The translations under genes were made by a program, and so were the position numbers. A stretch of DNA of 64,000 bases, taken from the NCBI GenBank assembly GCA_016743945.1, contig JADGFI010000015.1, positions 1 to 64,000 of the forward strand, read 5' to 3'. Positions 9,228 to 18,729 of the stretch are shown here, in pieces. The notes under the pieces were generated by a model, which worked only from the letters and a program-made list of their open reading frames with translations, had not been told where the DNA came from and searched no databases. The DNA comes from Desulfobacteraceae bacterium (GTDB lineage Bacteria > Desulfobacterota > Desulfobacteria > Desulfobacterales > Desulfobacteraceae). Each line of letters starts with the position of its first letter. Position 1 is the first letter of the stretch.

Positions 9228-12008
9228 TTAAAACTTGACTTCAACACCCAGGCGACCATTGTGTGACTGATAGGAGCTGGACTTATCAAATTCATAATCC
9301 AGGTAAATATTCAGGCGCTGGGTCATGAAGGTTTTAATCCCGGCCCCTAGAATATGATGATTTGCATCGGGCTTTAATCCCCGGGTAGAAAAAGGAGAGC
9401 CCACCCCCACAAAAGAGGCTGAATTTGAGATGGCATCATCATTGAATTCATGCTGCCATTTATATGAAACACTGGGTTTAAGGGCCATATTATTTTTAAA
9501 ATGAAATTGCCTGGATATTTTTAATCCCAGACCGGAGCGGATACTTTCATTTTTATTCTTATCAACACTCAGATTTGCCGCTCCTGCACAGGTTTCCTGG
9601 TAACCATCTTCACTTAAATTTACATAATCGAGTTCAAAAAAAGGCTCCAGTACCGTTTTTTGGCCCAATAGCCAATTATACCCACAGCCCAGGCCCAGGG
9701 TTAAATAGGTGGCTTCGTGATCACTTAGCGCCTGGGTGCCCGTAAAATTAATTTGGCGCAGAGAATCGATCTTTGAATAGCCGACACCTGCATGGGCATC
9801 CATATGCATATCCTGGGTGAAGAAACGCCCAAAAACACTGGCCTGCCAGGTATCCATATCCGTGGATGCCAGGTTGTCATTGGAATCAACCGAGGGATTC
9901 ATATATGATCCGCTCAAACCGATCAGCAATGTTTTACCGACAAGATAGTCCGTTCCCATGACAACCCCGGTATTTTTGAGTTCATAGCCGGATATCCCGT
10001 CTTTATCGTCCTGGTTGGCTTTATTCGCTATAAATTCAACAAAGGGTGTCCATTTTTTCTCTTCTATAACAAGGGTGGGGTCAAGACTCATCAGCACATC
10101 AGGATTATCCAAAGTAATGCTTGCAAAAGAGGTCCTCCCGGCATTCACACCAGCACTGACCTTTCCCATGTGCCCGGTAATCACATCTCCAAGGGACTGA
10201 ATTGAAGAGATAACAGCCGCTGGGGTGGCCGTCATTTGGACCGGACTCAGTTGTGTATAGGCCTGGTGAAGTTCTGCATCCGTACCAATGGACTGCAAAT
10301 CGGCAATCAGGGTACCCATATCACCATTTGTACCGGACTGGTTTATGGTGTCCAGCATCCGGGTAATGCCATGGGTGGTCTCAATTTGTGATTTGGACCG
10401 AAAACTTTGGACAAGAACATCCATGTAAATGGTGTTGTCTGCGGCTGAATGGCGTAGACTTTTATCTAGGATGGCCGTATCAGAAGGCTCAAATTCTCCG
10501 TCAAAAATAAAATCCTCCAGGGTCTTATCAACATTGCCCATCATAAGACTGCCGCCATAGTTTATCATCGGAAGGTTTTTGCGATCAACCGTCATCTGGC
10601 CTATGGGCCTGATGTCTGCTCCTGTTTCAATGGTCAGATTCCCTGCAACATTAATTTTGGCATGGGTTGAATCTGTCACTTTGAACCCAAGCGTGCTTGC
10701 TTTTCCCACGGTCACATTTCCCGAGGCAGTTATATCTTTTCCAATGTTCAAGCTTGCCGTTGCCCCTGTGACATTCACAATATTTGTCTCGGTATAGGCA
10801 CCCCCGAAAAGGGTGCTAGCCTGGAAGGAATCCCCCCCGACATAAATATGCCTGAATGTGTTAACATCGCCCTCAAGGGTTGTTCTCCCCCCTGCAAAAT
10901 ACCCGTCCCAGTTTCCGGATGAATTTGAGGTGATGCTATTTAAAATGGTGATGTCAAAATCATCATTGTGCCGGGTAAGATCGGCTCGACCCTTTGCGTC
11001 CTTTGCATAACCAAAGGTCAGAAACGAAGTCGCATTATTGTTGGCATCATCATTGTGGATACCGCCGGTCACAGAGGCACCCCCTAGAATATGGAACAGG
11101 TTATCCTCTCCTGAACCGGCGGTGTTTCGCCCGGATTTAACGGCATAGGATCCTGTGCCCGAGGCTGAGACACTGCCGGAAATATGGGAGATACTTTTCC
11201 CTTTAAAAAGATGCAGCCCGTGGGCGGTATCCCCTTTGGTGGAGACTGTTCCACTAAGAACTAACTGGTCTTCACTTCCAATTTCAAAGGCATCACTTTT
11301 ATCTGCAATTGTCTTTATCAAACCAGATGCAAAAATTGTATTTTTTGAAACAGCACTCGTATCAATACCATCTGAATCAACGCCATTGGTTGTGATATCC
11401 CCTGAAAATTGAATCAGATTGTTATTGCCGCTGATCCAGATCCCGTCGGAATTACCCAATACGCTAGACAAAGATCCAGAAACAAAGACCTCATTATTGT
11501 TGCCGGCAACTTCAATGCTATCTCTTTGCTGGGTAACGATCCTGCCGGACACACTCACCTTATTATTTGAATCAACCTTTATCGCCCCAGAGCCGTTACT
11601 GCTTGCAAGACTTAAAATAGTTGCCCCGCTGTCCACCTGTATAATATTTGAGGCGCCTCCGGCCAGAGGACCGCCTCCGGCAAGCCCTGTAACATTGGCA
11701 TCCGTCCTTGTACCGTAACAATAGATTGCAGCAGTATTAAAATTATCTGTGTCTACCTGCCCCCCCCTCTCCACAACAATGGTATTACCGTTTGCAAAGT
11801 TCCCCACTACAGTATGATTATTACTATTATCGCTGATCTTGCCCCCGTTTTTTACAATGATCCTAGCGTTAGCGTCCAAGCTCTGCTGCCCAACGGTTGT
11901 TGTAACGATGGTATCTGCGGCACTAAAGCTGGACATTATTAGGAATGCAATGAGCACAATACAACACAGATGTCCTATACATAAACAATGAGAATATTTC
12001 TGATTCAA
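9228..12008 (-). CDS. Autotransporter (type Va secretion) protein
   Basis: A protein of about 926 residues with an N-terminal signal peptide (hydrophobic stretch HLCCIVLIAFLIMSSFSAADT), a passenger domain of about 600 residues and a C-terminal outer-membrane beta-barrel of about 270 residues that ends in Phe, as barrel proteins require. The passenger is made of short degenerate repeats with Asn-Asn, Ser-Gly and Gly-Ile steps, as in beta-helix adhesins. The start is a TTG at 12008 because AAGGAG lies 6 bases before it and the signal peptide follows directly; a longer frame to 12185 has no good ribosome-binding site. No catalytic motif was seen in the passenger, so adhesion or surface display is the likely role. 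Confidence 0.85.
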   Translation of the reverse strand: MNQKYSHCLCIGHLCCIVLIAFLIMSSFSAADTIVTTTVGQQSLDANARIIVKNGGKISDNSNNHTVVGNFANGNTIVVERGGQVDTDNFNTAAIYCYGTRTDANVTGLAGGGPLAGGASNIIQVDSGATILSLASSNGSGAIKVDSNNKVSVSGRIVTQQRDSIEVAGNNNEVFVSGSLSSVLGNSDGIWISGNNNLIQFSGDITTNGVDSDGIDTSAVSKNTIFASGLIKTIADKSDAFEIGSEDQLVLSGTVSTKGDTAHGLHLFKGKSISHISGSVSASGTGSYAVKSGRNTAGSGEDNLFHILGGASVTGGIHNDDANNNATSFLTFGYAKDAKGRADLTRHNDDFDITILNSITSNSSGNWDGYFAGGRTTLEGDVNTFRHIYVGGDSFQASTLFGGAYTETNIVNVTGATASLNIGKDITASGNVTVGKASTLGFKVTDSTHAKINVAGNLTIETGADIRPIGQMTVDRKNLPMINYGGSLMMGNVDKTLEDFIFDGEFEPSDTAILDKSLRHSAADNTIYMDVLVQSFRSKSQIETTHGITRMLDTINQSGTNGDMGTLIADLQSIGTDAELHQAYTQLSPVQMTATPAAVISSIQSLGDVITGHMGKVSAGVNAGRTSFASITLDNPDVLMSLDPTLVIEEKKWTPFVEFIANKANQDDKDGISGYELKNTGVVMGTDYLVGKTLLIGLSGSYMNPSVDSNDNLASTDMDTWQASVFGRFFTQDMHMDAHAGVGYSKIDSLRQINFTGTQALSDHEATYLTLGLGCGYNWLLGQKTVLEPFFELDYVNLSEDGYQETCAGAANLSVDKNKNESIRSGLGLKISRQFHFKNNMALKPSVSYKWQHEFNDDAISNSASFVGVGSPFSTRGLKPDANHHILGAGIKTFMTQRLNIYLDYEFDKSSSYQSHNGRLGVEVKF

Positions 12009-12857
12009 GACTATCTCCTTCCGATTGAATTTCACTATTTTAAAGCCAGGTTCAATTATTCTTGCGCTTATTCTGTTTTTTGACTTCTGCAACCAATTCC
12101 TGATGTCGATATTTTTTTGGATCTTCCGAAGATCCGGGTCCGGGATATCACACAAAAAAAATTGCAACTTTCTTGAAATTTTCAAGGTCGGTTATACCTG
12201 TGAGAACGTCGTTTGTCATGCTCTGCATATAGCATAGCCATGGGGTCTTTTCATAGTTTTTATTTAAAATATTTTAAAGGTTTATGAACATCCTTTTGCT
12301 GGATATTCAAGCCGTTGATTAACCATGCAAGTTCCTGTGTTCCGACAGCCATTACCACTTCTATTGGTACCGGCCATTTAAACTTATTCTTTTCGAGACG
12401 CTTGTGCCAAAGGCAAAATCCGCTTTTATCCCAGTACAAAATTTTAAGTATATTTTACTTCCGATTTCAAAAGGCAAACAAGTGCCCTGAGAATAGGTCC
12501 AATTTCAACCCTTCACTGACCGAAAATAGAAAGACCATCAATGAATTTGCGCATATCTGTGGTCGCCAAGGGCGATATAAACCTTTAAATTGTGAGCTGG
12601 AGAAAGCCTTAAAACCGTCCAACCACCGAATCTGGCATTATAATCATAAATTAAAGCAATTCATGCCTATTTGGCGGGTAAGGGCAAATAGTGGGAAAAA
12701 TATTACCGATATTGACAGCAGTGTGGTTAAGCGTTTTTATCTGTTTTGACTGTGGGGCTGTAACTGCGAACCGTCCAGCCAATACTGCTGTAAATTATGG
12801 GGATGACCATAGTTGGATTTCAAAACCAGAGAAAATTAATAAGCCTGTGGACTGTTT
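12009..12857. other. Long non-coding or degraded stretch
   Basis: About 850 bases without a gene I can support. It includes the upstream region of the autotransporter. A plus-strand open frame at 12315-12749 (144 codons) has no recognisable motif, no good ribosome-binding site and an unusual composition (many Asn, His, Arg), so I do not call it a gene. It could be a relic of an element that has decayed past recognition. Confidence 0.4.
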
Positions 12858-13019
12858 TTAAATTTCATAGGGTTCATCAACAGGAGCAACAATCCATGCG
12901 GATTTAGGATTTATTGCATCAATCAGTTTAGAAAATCCCCGGGAAGGTTTGAAGCGATCCTATTCCGTAATAATATTTTCAATGACAAAGCCCTCCCAGA
13001 ATGTACCGGCTATCAGAAA
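12858..13019 (-). pseudogene. Relic of the C-terminus of a DUF4143-type AAA+ ATPase
   Basis: Read on the minus strand, one frame gives GTFWEGFVIENIITE, a stop, and then a tail of SRGFSKLIDAINPKSAWIV and APVDEPYEI before the final stop at 12858. FWEGFVIENII and the ending WIVAPVDEPYEI are typical of the C-terminal DUF4143 domain of a widespread family of ATPases. The middle of that domain is deleted and a stop interrupts the frame, so this is a dead fragment. Nothing of the ATPase domain is nearby. Confidence 0.55.
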
Positions 13020-13075
13020 AAAATTTCGGTTCTAAAAGATTGTCCGGCCAACTCGATCCTGTAAGTCTGTATTTT

Positions 13076-13119
13076 CACGATCCTTCACAGACACAATATT
13101 GTGTTTGTGAAGGATCGTG
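13076..13119. terminator. 44-base near-perfect palindrome after the symporter gene
   Basis: Arms CACGATCCTTCACAGACACAAT and the complementary 22 bases match except for one G-T pair, with no loop left over. It lies 12 bases past the symporter stop codon. There is no U-run on either side, so it may protect the 3' end of the message or bind a protein rather than act as a classical terminator. Confidence 0.5.
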
Positions 13120-13131
13120 GGGATAAAAACA

Positions 13132-14730
13132 CTAGCCAATACCTTCAAAACATTTTTTCAAATGGGTTGTTTTGATGTCCGATGTCAGGAGGCTGACAAT
13201 AACAGTCACGAAAAGAGAAAGGGGAAATGCCACCATAATTGGATCGACAACCATCCATGGAAAAGTTTCAATTAAAAAAGGTTTTCCGAAAATCGCCTGG
13301 GATATCCCAAGGGCGACGGCTTCTTTTTTATGAATAAACACCAGCCAGAAGATAGAACCGATGACCCCGGTAAACATCCCTGTCAGCGCCCCTGCTTTGG
13401 TTACGCCTTTCCAGTAAAGTCCCAGAGCAAACATGGGTAGAAACGTGGCGGCTGTGATACCGAAAAACATGGCTGTTGCCCTGGCAATGATACTAATGGG
13501 AAGGATGCAGCCAAGAATGAGGCTCAATAGAATACCCAAAACAATTCCCGCCCGGATAAGAAACAGGGATTGGTTTTGGGAATTTTTAATATTTTTTTTC
13601 ACCAGGCTTTCATAAAGGTCCTTGCCAAGGGAGGCACCCATGACATGGAAAAGACTGGACAGGGTTGAAATAGCCGCTGCAAGTAAAGTGAGCATAAAAA
13701 CATAGGAAAACCATTCCGGCATACATGTTTTAATATACAGAGGAATAACCTTATCAAAGTTACCCTGAACCATACTCAGTGCTGTTTTCCCAAATGTTTT
13801 AAAAAAATAAGCATTGGAAAGGGCGCCTACTACAAACGCAACGCCTGTCATGGAAAAAATAAAAACGCCTCCCACAAGGGTGGCACGGTTCAATGACCGA
13901 TTACTTTTAACGGTCATAAACTTCACCGCCAGCTGGGGCTGAGCAAGAGTGCCGATCCCCACACCCAACACCAGCGTGGAGATGACGACCCACCAGAGGT
14001 GTGACCCGAACCGGGGCATACTGGCCCATCCCAGGTGACCTATGGCTTGTAGTTTCGCCGGGACAAGATGGGTCATATCGGTTAAAAGGACATGGGCATT
14101 TGTAAATCCACCCAATTGCCTGTAGGTAAAAACAAGAAGAAAGGCCATACCGAAAAACATGATTGTTCCCTGGAATGCATCTGCATACATCACCCCTTTT
14201 ATCCCTCCCGTTGTTACATATACAGCGATGATAGCGGTGAAAACAATCAAGGCGACAATATAGTTCATACCAAGACCGGTTTCAAGAAACCGTGCGGCAC
14301 CGATCAGGACAGCCCCGGCATAAAGGGGCATAAATACAAAAATAATAATACTGGAAAACGCTCGGATGATATTGGAGTCATATCGTTTCCCCAAAAGCTC
14401 CGGAAAGGTTGAGGCTTCCAGGTTATGGCCCATCTGGCGGGTTCTTTTTCCAAAAAAAACAAACGCAATAAAAATCCCGACAAATATGGTAAAAAAAGTC
14501 AGCCACAAAAGCCCCATCCCAAATGCCCCGGCAGCACCGCCAAAACCGATAATCGCCGAGGTACTGATAAATGCTGCACCATAGGAAAGCGCCATGATAA
14601 AGGGGTTGATCTCTCCTCCTCCGACAAGGTAATCTTTAGCACAGCTGGTGTGCTTATATCCAAGATACCCTAAATAGGCGATCAATCCGACATATACAAC
14701 AATAATACTGTTTAACAAGGTATAATTCAT
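13132..14730 (-). CDS. Sodium:solute symporter (SSS family)
   Basis: A 532-residue inner-membrane protein with about 13 hydrophobic segments, the normal size for the SSS family. The N-terminal stretch DYLVGGGEINPFIMALSYGA with STSAIIGFGGAAG, and the later YVTTGGIKGVMYADAFQG, are family signatures linked to the first helices and the Na+ site. It would import an organic anion or amino acid with Na+. Substrate cannot be read. It follows a 34-residue accessory protein by 22 bases, and both lie downstream of a sigma-54 promoter and next to an NtrC-type two-component system that probably controls them. Confidence 0.88.
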   Translation of the reverse strand: MNYTLLNSIIVVYVGLIAYLGYLGYKHTSCAKDYLVGGGEINPFIMALSYGAAFISTSAIIGFGGAAGAFGMGLLWLTFFTIFVGIFIAFVFFGKRTRQMGHNLEASTFPELLGKRYDSNIIRAFSSIIIFVFMPLYAGAVLIGAARFLETGLGMNYIVALIVFTAIIAVYVTTGGIKGVMYADAFQGTIMFFGMAFLLVFTYRQLGGFTNAHVLLTDMTHLVPAKLQAIGHLGWASMPRFGSHLWWVVISTLVLGVGIGTLAQPQLAVKFMTVKSNRSLNRATLVGGVFIFSMTGVAFVVGALSNAYFFKTFGKTALSMVQGNFDKVIPLYIKTCMPEWFSYVFMLTLLAAAISTLSSLFHVMGASLGKDLYESLVKKNIKNSQNQSLFLIRAGIVLGILLSLILGCILPISIIARATAMFFGITAATFLPMFALGLYWKGVTKAGALTGMFTGVIGSIFWLVFIHKKEAVALGISQAIFGKPFLIETFPWMVVDPIMVAFPLSLFVTVIVSLLTSDIKTTHLKKCFEGIG

Positions 14731-14752
14731 TGGTCCCCCCCGGTAAAATTAA

Positions 14753-14857
14753 TTAATCTTTATTCCAGTTGATGGCACCATAAACAATACAAAGAAGTGC
14801 ACTCATTATGGATAAGCCATATGCCAGGAGTATCCCGATATCAGTTAATCCAAACAT
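14753..14857 (-). CDS. Symporter small accessory protein (34 residues)
   Basis: The frame MFGLTDIGILLAYGLSIMSA continues LLCIVYGAINWNKD and stops 22 bases before the symporter start codon. It has one transmembrane helix and an excellent ribosome-binding site, GGAGGT, 6 bases ahead. Tiny proteins of this shape, ending in YG-x-INWN-like residues, are found just before SSS symporters in many anaerobes and are thought to be accessory subunits. It is easily missed because it is so short. The stop codon, position and hydrophobic pattern make it a real gene in my view. Confidence 0.8.
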   Translation of the reverse strand: MFGLTDIGILLAYGLSIMSALLCIVYGAINWNKD

Positions 14858-14927
14858 TTTTTACCTCCTCAAAAATTAAAGTATCATTAAGTCATAATGG
14901 ATCTTGATTTGTTAATTTATTGACAAG

Positions 14928-14943
14928 AGCAAATTGGATGCCA
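14928..14943 (-). promoter_or_regulatory. Sigma-54 (-24/-12) promoter for the symporter operon
   Basis: The minus strand reads TGGCATCCAATTTGCT. GG and GC are 10 bases apart, exactly as required, and it differs from TGGCAC-N5-TTGCW at one base. It lies about 70 bases ahead of the accessory-protein start codon. The neighbouring NtrC-type activator fits this promoter type. Confidence 0.8.
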
Positions 14944-15097
14944 GAGGGGGTGATCAAAATTGCCAAGGGACGGCTTGATTTGTATGGATGCCATGTCATT
15001 CAGATTAAAGGCACCAACAAAACACGAATTTTAAATTTTTTTACCTTTTAGAATCAAATAAAAAGGATGGCCAAAAGATAAATCTTTTACGCCGGGT

Positions 15098-15114
15098 TGT
15101 TCCAAAACGGAACA
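15098..15114. promoter_or_regulatory. Candidate upstream activating sequence (TGTTCC-N5-GGAACA)
   Basis: TGTTCCAAAACGGAACA is a perfect dyad with 6-base arms. It lies about 170 bases upstream of the sigma-54 promoter, a usual enhancer distance, and just beyond the end of the response-regulator gene. It is the best candidate binding site for that regulator. Confidence 0.5.
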
Positions 15115-15151
15115 CCTGATTCAGATTGAAACTGGATTGAGGAGGAGGGCC

Positions 15152-16483
15152 TTAATCCGGCATTCTGATTTCATATCGTTTAATTTTTCGCCAGAGTGTT
15201 GTCCGGCCGATTCCCAGTTTTTTTGCGGCCCGGCTCTGGTTCCCATCGCACTGATCAAGAACTGTTCTTATATGGCCTTTCTCGCTTCCGGAAAGAGAGG
15301 CAAAATCAGATGCAGACCCCGGTTTTCTGTTCGGGGGAAGCAGTGCCGCAATATCCTGTCTGGCGCACACAGGACCATCAAAAAGCAGGACAAGACGTTC
15401 AATAAAATTTTCAAGTTCCCTTATATTGCCCTGCCAATGCTGATTTGAGATCAACTCCATTGCATTTTTTCCCATTTTGACAGGTATTTTGCTAAATTTT
15501 TTCGCAAAATTATGGATAAAAAATTCAACAAGGAGCGGTATGTCCTCTTTTCTTTCTTCCAGGCACGGCAAAAAAACAGGAAAGACACACAGCCTGAAAT
15601 AAAGATCTTCCCTGAAACTTCCGGAAGAAACCGCTTCTTGTAAATCCTTGTTGGTGGCACAAATTATTCTGACATCAACAGGGTAGGTAGCTGTGCTGCC
15701 CACAGGAAGAACCGTCTTTTCCTGCAATACCCTTAATAGCTTAGCCTGCATGGCTTTTGACATTTCCGCCACTTCATCCAGGAACAAGGTGCCTTTATGG
15801 GCAGCGCAAAAGAAACCGTGCTTGTCCATATCAGCCCCGGTAAAGCTTCCCTTGATATGCCCGAACAGTTCACTTTCAAGAAGTGTTTCTGAAAAAGCGG
15901 CACAATTAACCGGCAGAAAGATCCTGTCTTTACGGAGGCTTAACCTGTGAACGCTCCTGGCAATCAGTTCTTTTCCTGTTCCTGAATCCCCCTGGATCAT
16001 CAGGGAGCTGTCTGTTGGCGCCACTTTCTTGATCATTTCAAGGACATCCAGCATGGGTTTGCTTTTACCCACAATTTTGTCAAAATTCTTTGATGCCACA
16101 TGTTCTATTGCGGTAAGGCTATTGTGAATGAGGGCGGTATTAATTTTCTGGATCAGTTCCGAATTGGAAAATCCTTTGGTGATATAATTAACCGCCCCCA
16201 TTGACATTGCGTCCACCGCATTTTCAATGGTTCCAAAAGCTGTCATGACGATGACCCGTATACCGGATCGAAGGGTGATGGCATCTTTAAGCACCGTTAA
16301 CCCGTCATAGGGTTTTTCCATGCGAAGATCCGTCAGCACCAAGTTAAAATTTTCCCTCACCAGGCAGGTTTTTGCATCGGCCCTGTTTTTCGCAGTGGTG
16401 ACATGAAAACCATTTCTGCGCAAAAGGATGGAAAGACTTGTCAATACAGATTTTTGATCATCAACCAGTAGAATCTTTTTCAT
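15152..16483 (-). CDS. NtrC-type sigma-54 response regulator
   Basis: A 443-residue activator with three domains: receiver (residues 1-120, acidic pair D8/D9, phospho-acceptor D52 in VLTDLRM), AAA+ sigma-54 interaction domain (about 135-365, Walker A GDSGTGKE) and a Fis-type helix-turn-helix at the C-terminus (NQSRAAKKLGIGRTTLWRKI). The sigma-54 contact loop reads GSFTGAD in place of the usual GAFTGA, an Ala to Ser change. A GGAGGG sequence precedes the ATG. The kinase gene ends 17 bases upstream, so the pair is co-transcribed. It probably activates the adjacent symporter operon through the promoter at 14928-14943. Confidence 0.9.
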   Translation of the reverse strand: MKKILLVDDQKSVLTSLSILLRRNGFHVTTAKNRADAKTCLVRENFNLVLTDLRMEKPYDGLTVLKDAITLRSGIRVIVMTAFGTIENAVDAMSMGAVNYITKGFSNSELIQKINTALIHNSLTAIEHVASKNFDKIVGKSKPMLDVLEMIKKVAPTDSSLMIQGDSGTGKELIARSVHRLSLRKDRIFLPVNCAAFSETLLESELFGHIKGSFTGADMDKHGFFCAAHKGTLFLDEVAEMSKAMQAKLLRVLQEKTVLPVGSTATYPVDVRIICATNKDLQEAVSSGSFREDLYFRLCVFPVFLPCLEERKEDIPLLVEFFIHNFAKKFSKIPVKMGKNAMELISNQHWQGNIRELENFIERLVLLFDGPVCARQDIAALLPPNRKPGSASDFASLSGSEKGHIRTVLDQCDGNQSRAAKKLGIGRTTLWRKIKRYEIRMPD

Positions 16484-16500
16484 TTGCCCTCCAAATCAAT

Positions 16501-18603
16501 TCAAGACATCAGCGGCAAGGTAACCACAAACCTTGTTCCGGGTGAATTGGACTCGTGCCGGATGTTCCCCTGGTGGGATTCAACCGCCTGCTGTACAAGA
16601 GCAAGCCCCATGCCAAGGCCCTGTTCTTTTGTGGTAAAAAAAGGTTTGAAAATATCTTTTTCCAATTCAGGGTCCACCCCTTTGCCCGTATCCGCCACAA
16701 TCAAATAGATATTTTTTCTTCTTGGATGGCCCCCTTTTATATCTTTCCATGCTGTGGTGATTCTCACAACACCCGGCTCTTCAATGGCATCCACGGCATT
16801 TTGAAGCAGATTCCAGATCACCTGGGACAGCCTGTTCTTATCCAGGTATGCTTTTGGCAACCCCTTGGCGCATCTGGTTTCTATGGTTATTGGAAATCTG
16901 AAATCCTGCCGCGCCCGTGCTTCATCGCAGATTTTCTCAATCAGGTGGTTCAACTGAAACCGAGCCCGGTTCAATGTCGGCGGCCTGGCATAAAGCAAAA
17001 ATTCTCTGATAACATTTTCAAGTGCCCGGGCTTCTGTATGAATGACGCCCGCCAGGGCGATTTCATCCGTATCATGATTGGGGCTGTCCTTTAGCATCTC
17101 GCTTGCCGAACAAATGGACAAAAGGGGATTTCGTATCTCGTGGGCGATACCTGCGGCAAGTTCCCCTATTTCAGCCATTTTCTGGGACTGGGTCAATTTC
17201 TTTTTAAGGGTAATTTCCTCGGTAAGATTTTTGATATAACAAAACACATGGGGGCGCACATCATAGGTTAAGGAAAGCGGAAGCGTCACTACCTCGGCTG
17301 TAAAAACCTCTCCTGAAAGTGGCGTAAATCGTTTAAGGGCATAGCTTGGTGCCCCCCTGTCCCAGGTGTCTTTGATGGGGCATTCCCTGCACGGTTGTTG
17401 TTGCCCGGTAAAAAAGACATAACATGGTGTGCTTATCGGTTCAGCTTCATCTGCACCCATGCTTTTGAGCAGTGCCGGATTAATGAGCACAATGGTGTAA
17501 TCCGGTGCAATAATACACGCCCCACTGGACATGGCCTTGTATATTTCCATGAGCCTTCCCCAGGAATGCTCCTCCAATCGTGCAAGGTAAATGTGACGGG
17601 TGAGGAACATGATCGAAACACCCGCAATAAGAATGGCTAAAATGACAAAGGCCAAAAGTTTTCTTTCCTTGCCAAAGGTGACATGCATGAATTGTTTTAC
17701 TTCTTCAATGGGCGCGCATATCGCTACAGAGCAAACCCTCTGCCCGATGCGCAGCGGACTGAATGCAGCATACTTGTCAACAGCACGGTAGGTGTAATTG
17801 CCAAGCCCCTCATCTCCCTTTCGCATCCGCGAGGTAATGGCCTCAATCCCTTTTTCACCATTGCTGCCAAAAACGGAATTAATATTTTTGCCCACCCATT
17901 CCATATGGAACGGATTGATGATAATCGTTCCCTCATCGTCCATGAGCCACCCGTAACTACCCTTTGAGAGGGCAAAGGGTTCAAAAAAAAGAGTGCTCAG
18001 TTTGCTGACACTGATGGTGGCCGCCACAAGGCCTTTAAATTGTTTTTTTCCTTCATGATCCCTTAAAACAGGGCAGGCGATAACAAGGGTCCAATAATCT
18101 CCTTGTACTTTGATAAACTTGCTGACATGGGGTGTCAGTGTTTTCCGGGTCATGGCAAAATAATTTCGAAAGGAGAAATCTTTCCCCTGGGCCACATTCT
18201 CCGGAAAAATATCGGTCATGATCCCTTTTTCATCAAGCCGGTAGAAATGGATGACATCGTGGTCATTTTTTTCGTAGAACTGCTCCAGGATGGTCTTTAC
18301 GCTATCCCCGCCACGACTGAATATATTCGGATATTTGCTCAACAACTTAAGGTCTCTGAGAATATCAGCTAAAAATTTTTCAATCCCCCCGGCTGTCTGT
18401 CTTGCAAGATTTATCTGCTGATTGTTAAACTGCTCCAGGACGTCATTGGCCATACTGTCACGGTATTCGGATGACAATATTAATGTTTCCACCACCAGAA
18501 ACAAGGTAAACAATCCAAGAAAAAAAATAATCAGATGAATTTTAGTAAAATCTTTATAATAGTTCTTGTTTATATTTATTTTTGTTTGTTTCATGACACT
18601 CAT
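16501..18603 (-). CDS. Membrane sensor histidine kinase (Cache-PAS-HisKA-HATPase)
   Basis: A 700-residue kinase. A first membrane helix lies at about residues 20-45, then a periplasmic double-Cache sensor of about 260 residues (typical FFAMTRKTLTPHVSKF and GSYGWLMDDEGTIIINP), a second helix near 315-335, a PAS domain with PCREC-like cysteines (TGQQQPCRECPIKDTW), the phospho-His box AAGIAHEIRNPLLS, and the ATP-binding domain with GLGMGLALVQQAVESHQG. Extracellular Cache sensors often bind small carboxylates or amino acids, which fits control of a nearby uptake symporter. The start may be 18603 or the Met four codons on; neither has a strong ribosome-binding site. Confidence 0.88.
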   Translation of the reverse strand: MSVMKQTKININKNYYKDFTKIHLIIFFLGLFTLFLVVETLILSSEYRDSMANDVLEQFNNQQINLARQTAGGIEKFLADILRDLKLLSKYPNIFSRGGDSVKTILEQFYEKNDHDVIHFYRLDEKGIMTDIFPENVAQGKDFSFRNYFAMTRKTLTPHVSKFIKVQGDYWTLVIACPVLRDHEGKKQFKGLVAATISVSKLSTLFFEPFALSKGSYGWLMDDEGTIIINPFHMEWVGKNINSVFGSNGEKGIEAITSRMRKGDEGLGNYTYRAVDKYAAFSPLRIGQRVCSVAICAPIEEVKQFMHVTFGKERKLLAFVILAILIAGVSIMFLTRHIYLARLEEHSWGRLMEIYKAMSSGACIIAPDYTIVLINPALLKSMGADEAEPISTPCYVFFTGQQQPCRECPIKDTWDRGAPSYALKRFTPLSGEVFTAEVVTLPLSLTYDVRPHVFCYIKNLTEEITLKKKLTQSQKMAEIGELAAGIAHEIRNPLLSICSASEMLKDSPNHDTDEIALAGVIHTEARALENVIREFLLYARPPTLNRARFQLNHLIEKICDEARARQDFRFPITIETRCAKGLPKAYLDKNRLSQVIWNLLQNAVDAIEEPGVVRITTAWKDIKGGHPRRKNIYLIVADTGKGVDPELEKDIFKPFFTTKEQGLGMGLALVQQAVESHQGNIRHESNSPGTRFVVTLPLMS

Positions 18604-18729
18604 CTGCTACCAAAATAATGTCTGCTTAGCAAACAGTATTAGCAGATTGTTTTTCGTCATAATCCCTAAATTTTGGATCATCCAGCCTGGGAAAAGACCG
18701 CTTTACCGGTCAACCCAATAAACTTTGTT

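Noticed and set aside
12009..12185. Longer N-terminus for the autotransporter (TTG at 12185)
   Set aside because: The TTG at 12008 has AAGGAG at the right distance and is followed directly by the signal peptide.
12315..12749. 144-codon plus-strand open frame
   Set aside because: No motif, no ribosome-binding site and atypical composition; treated as non-coding or an unrecognisable relic.
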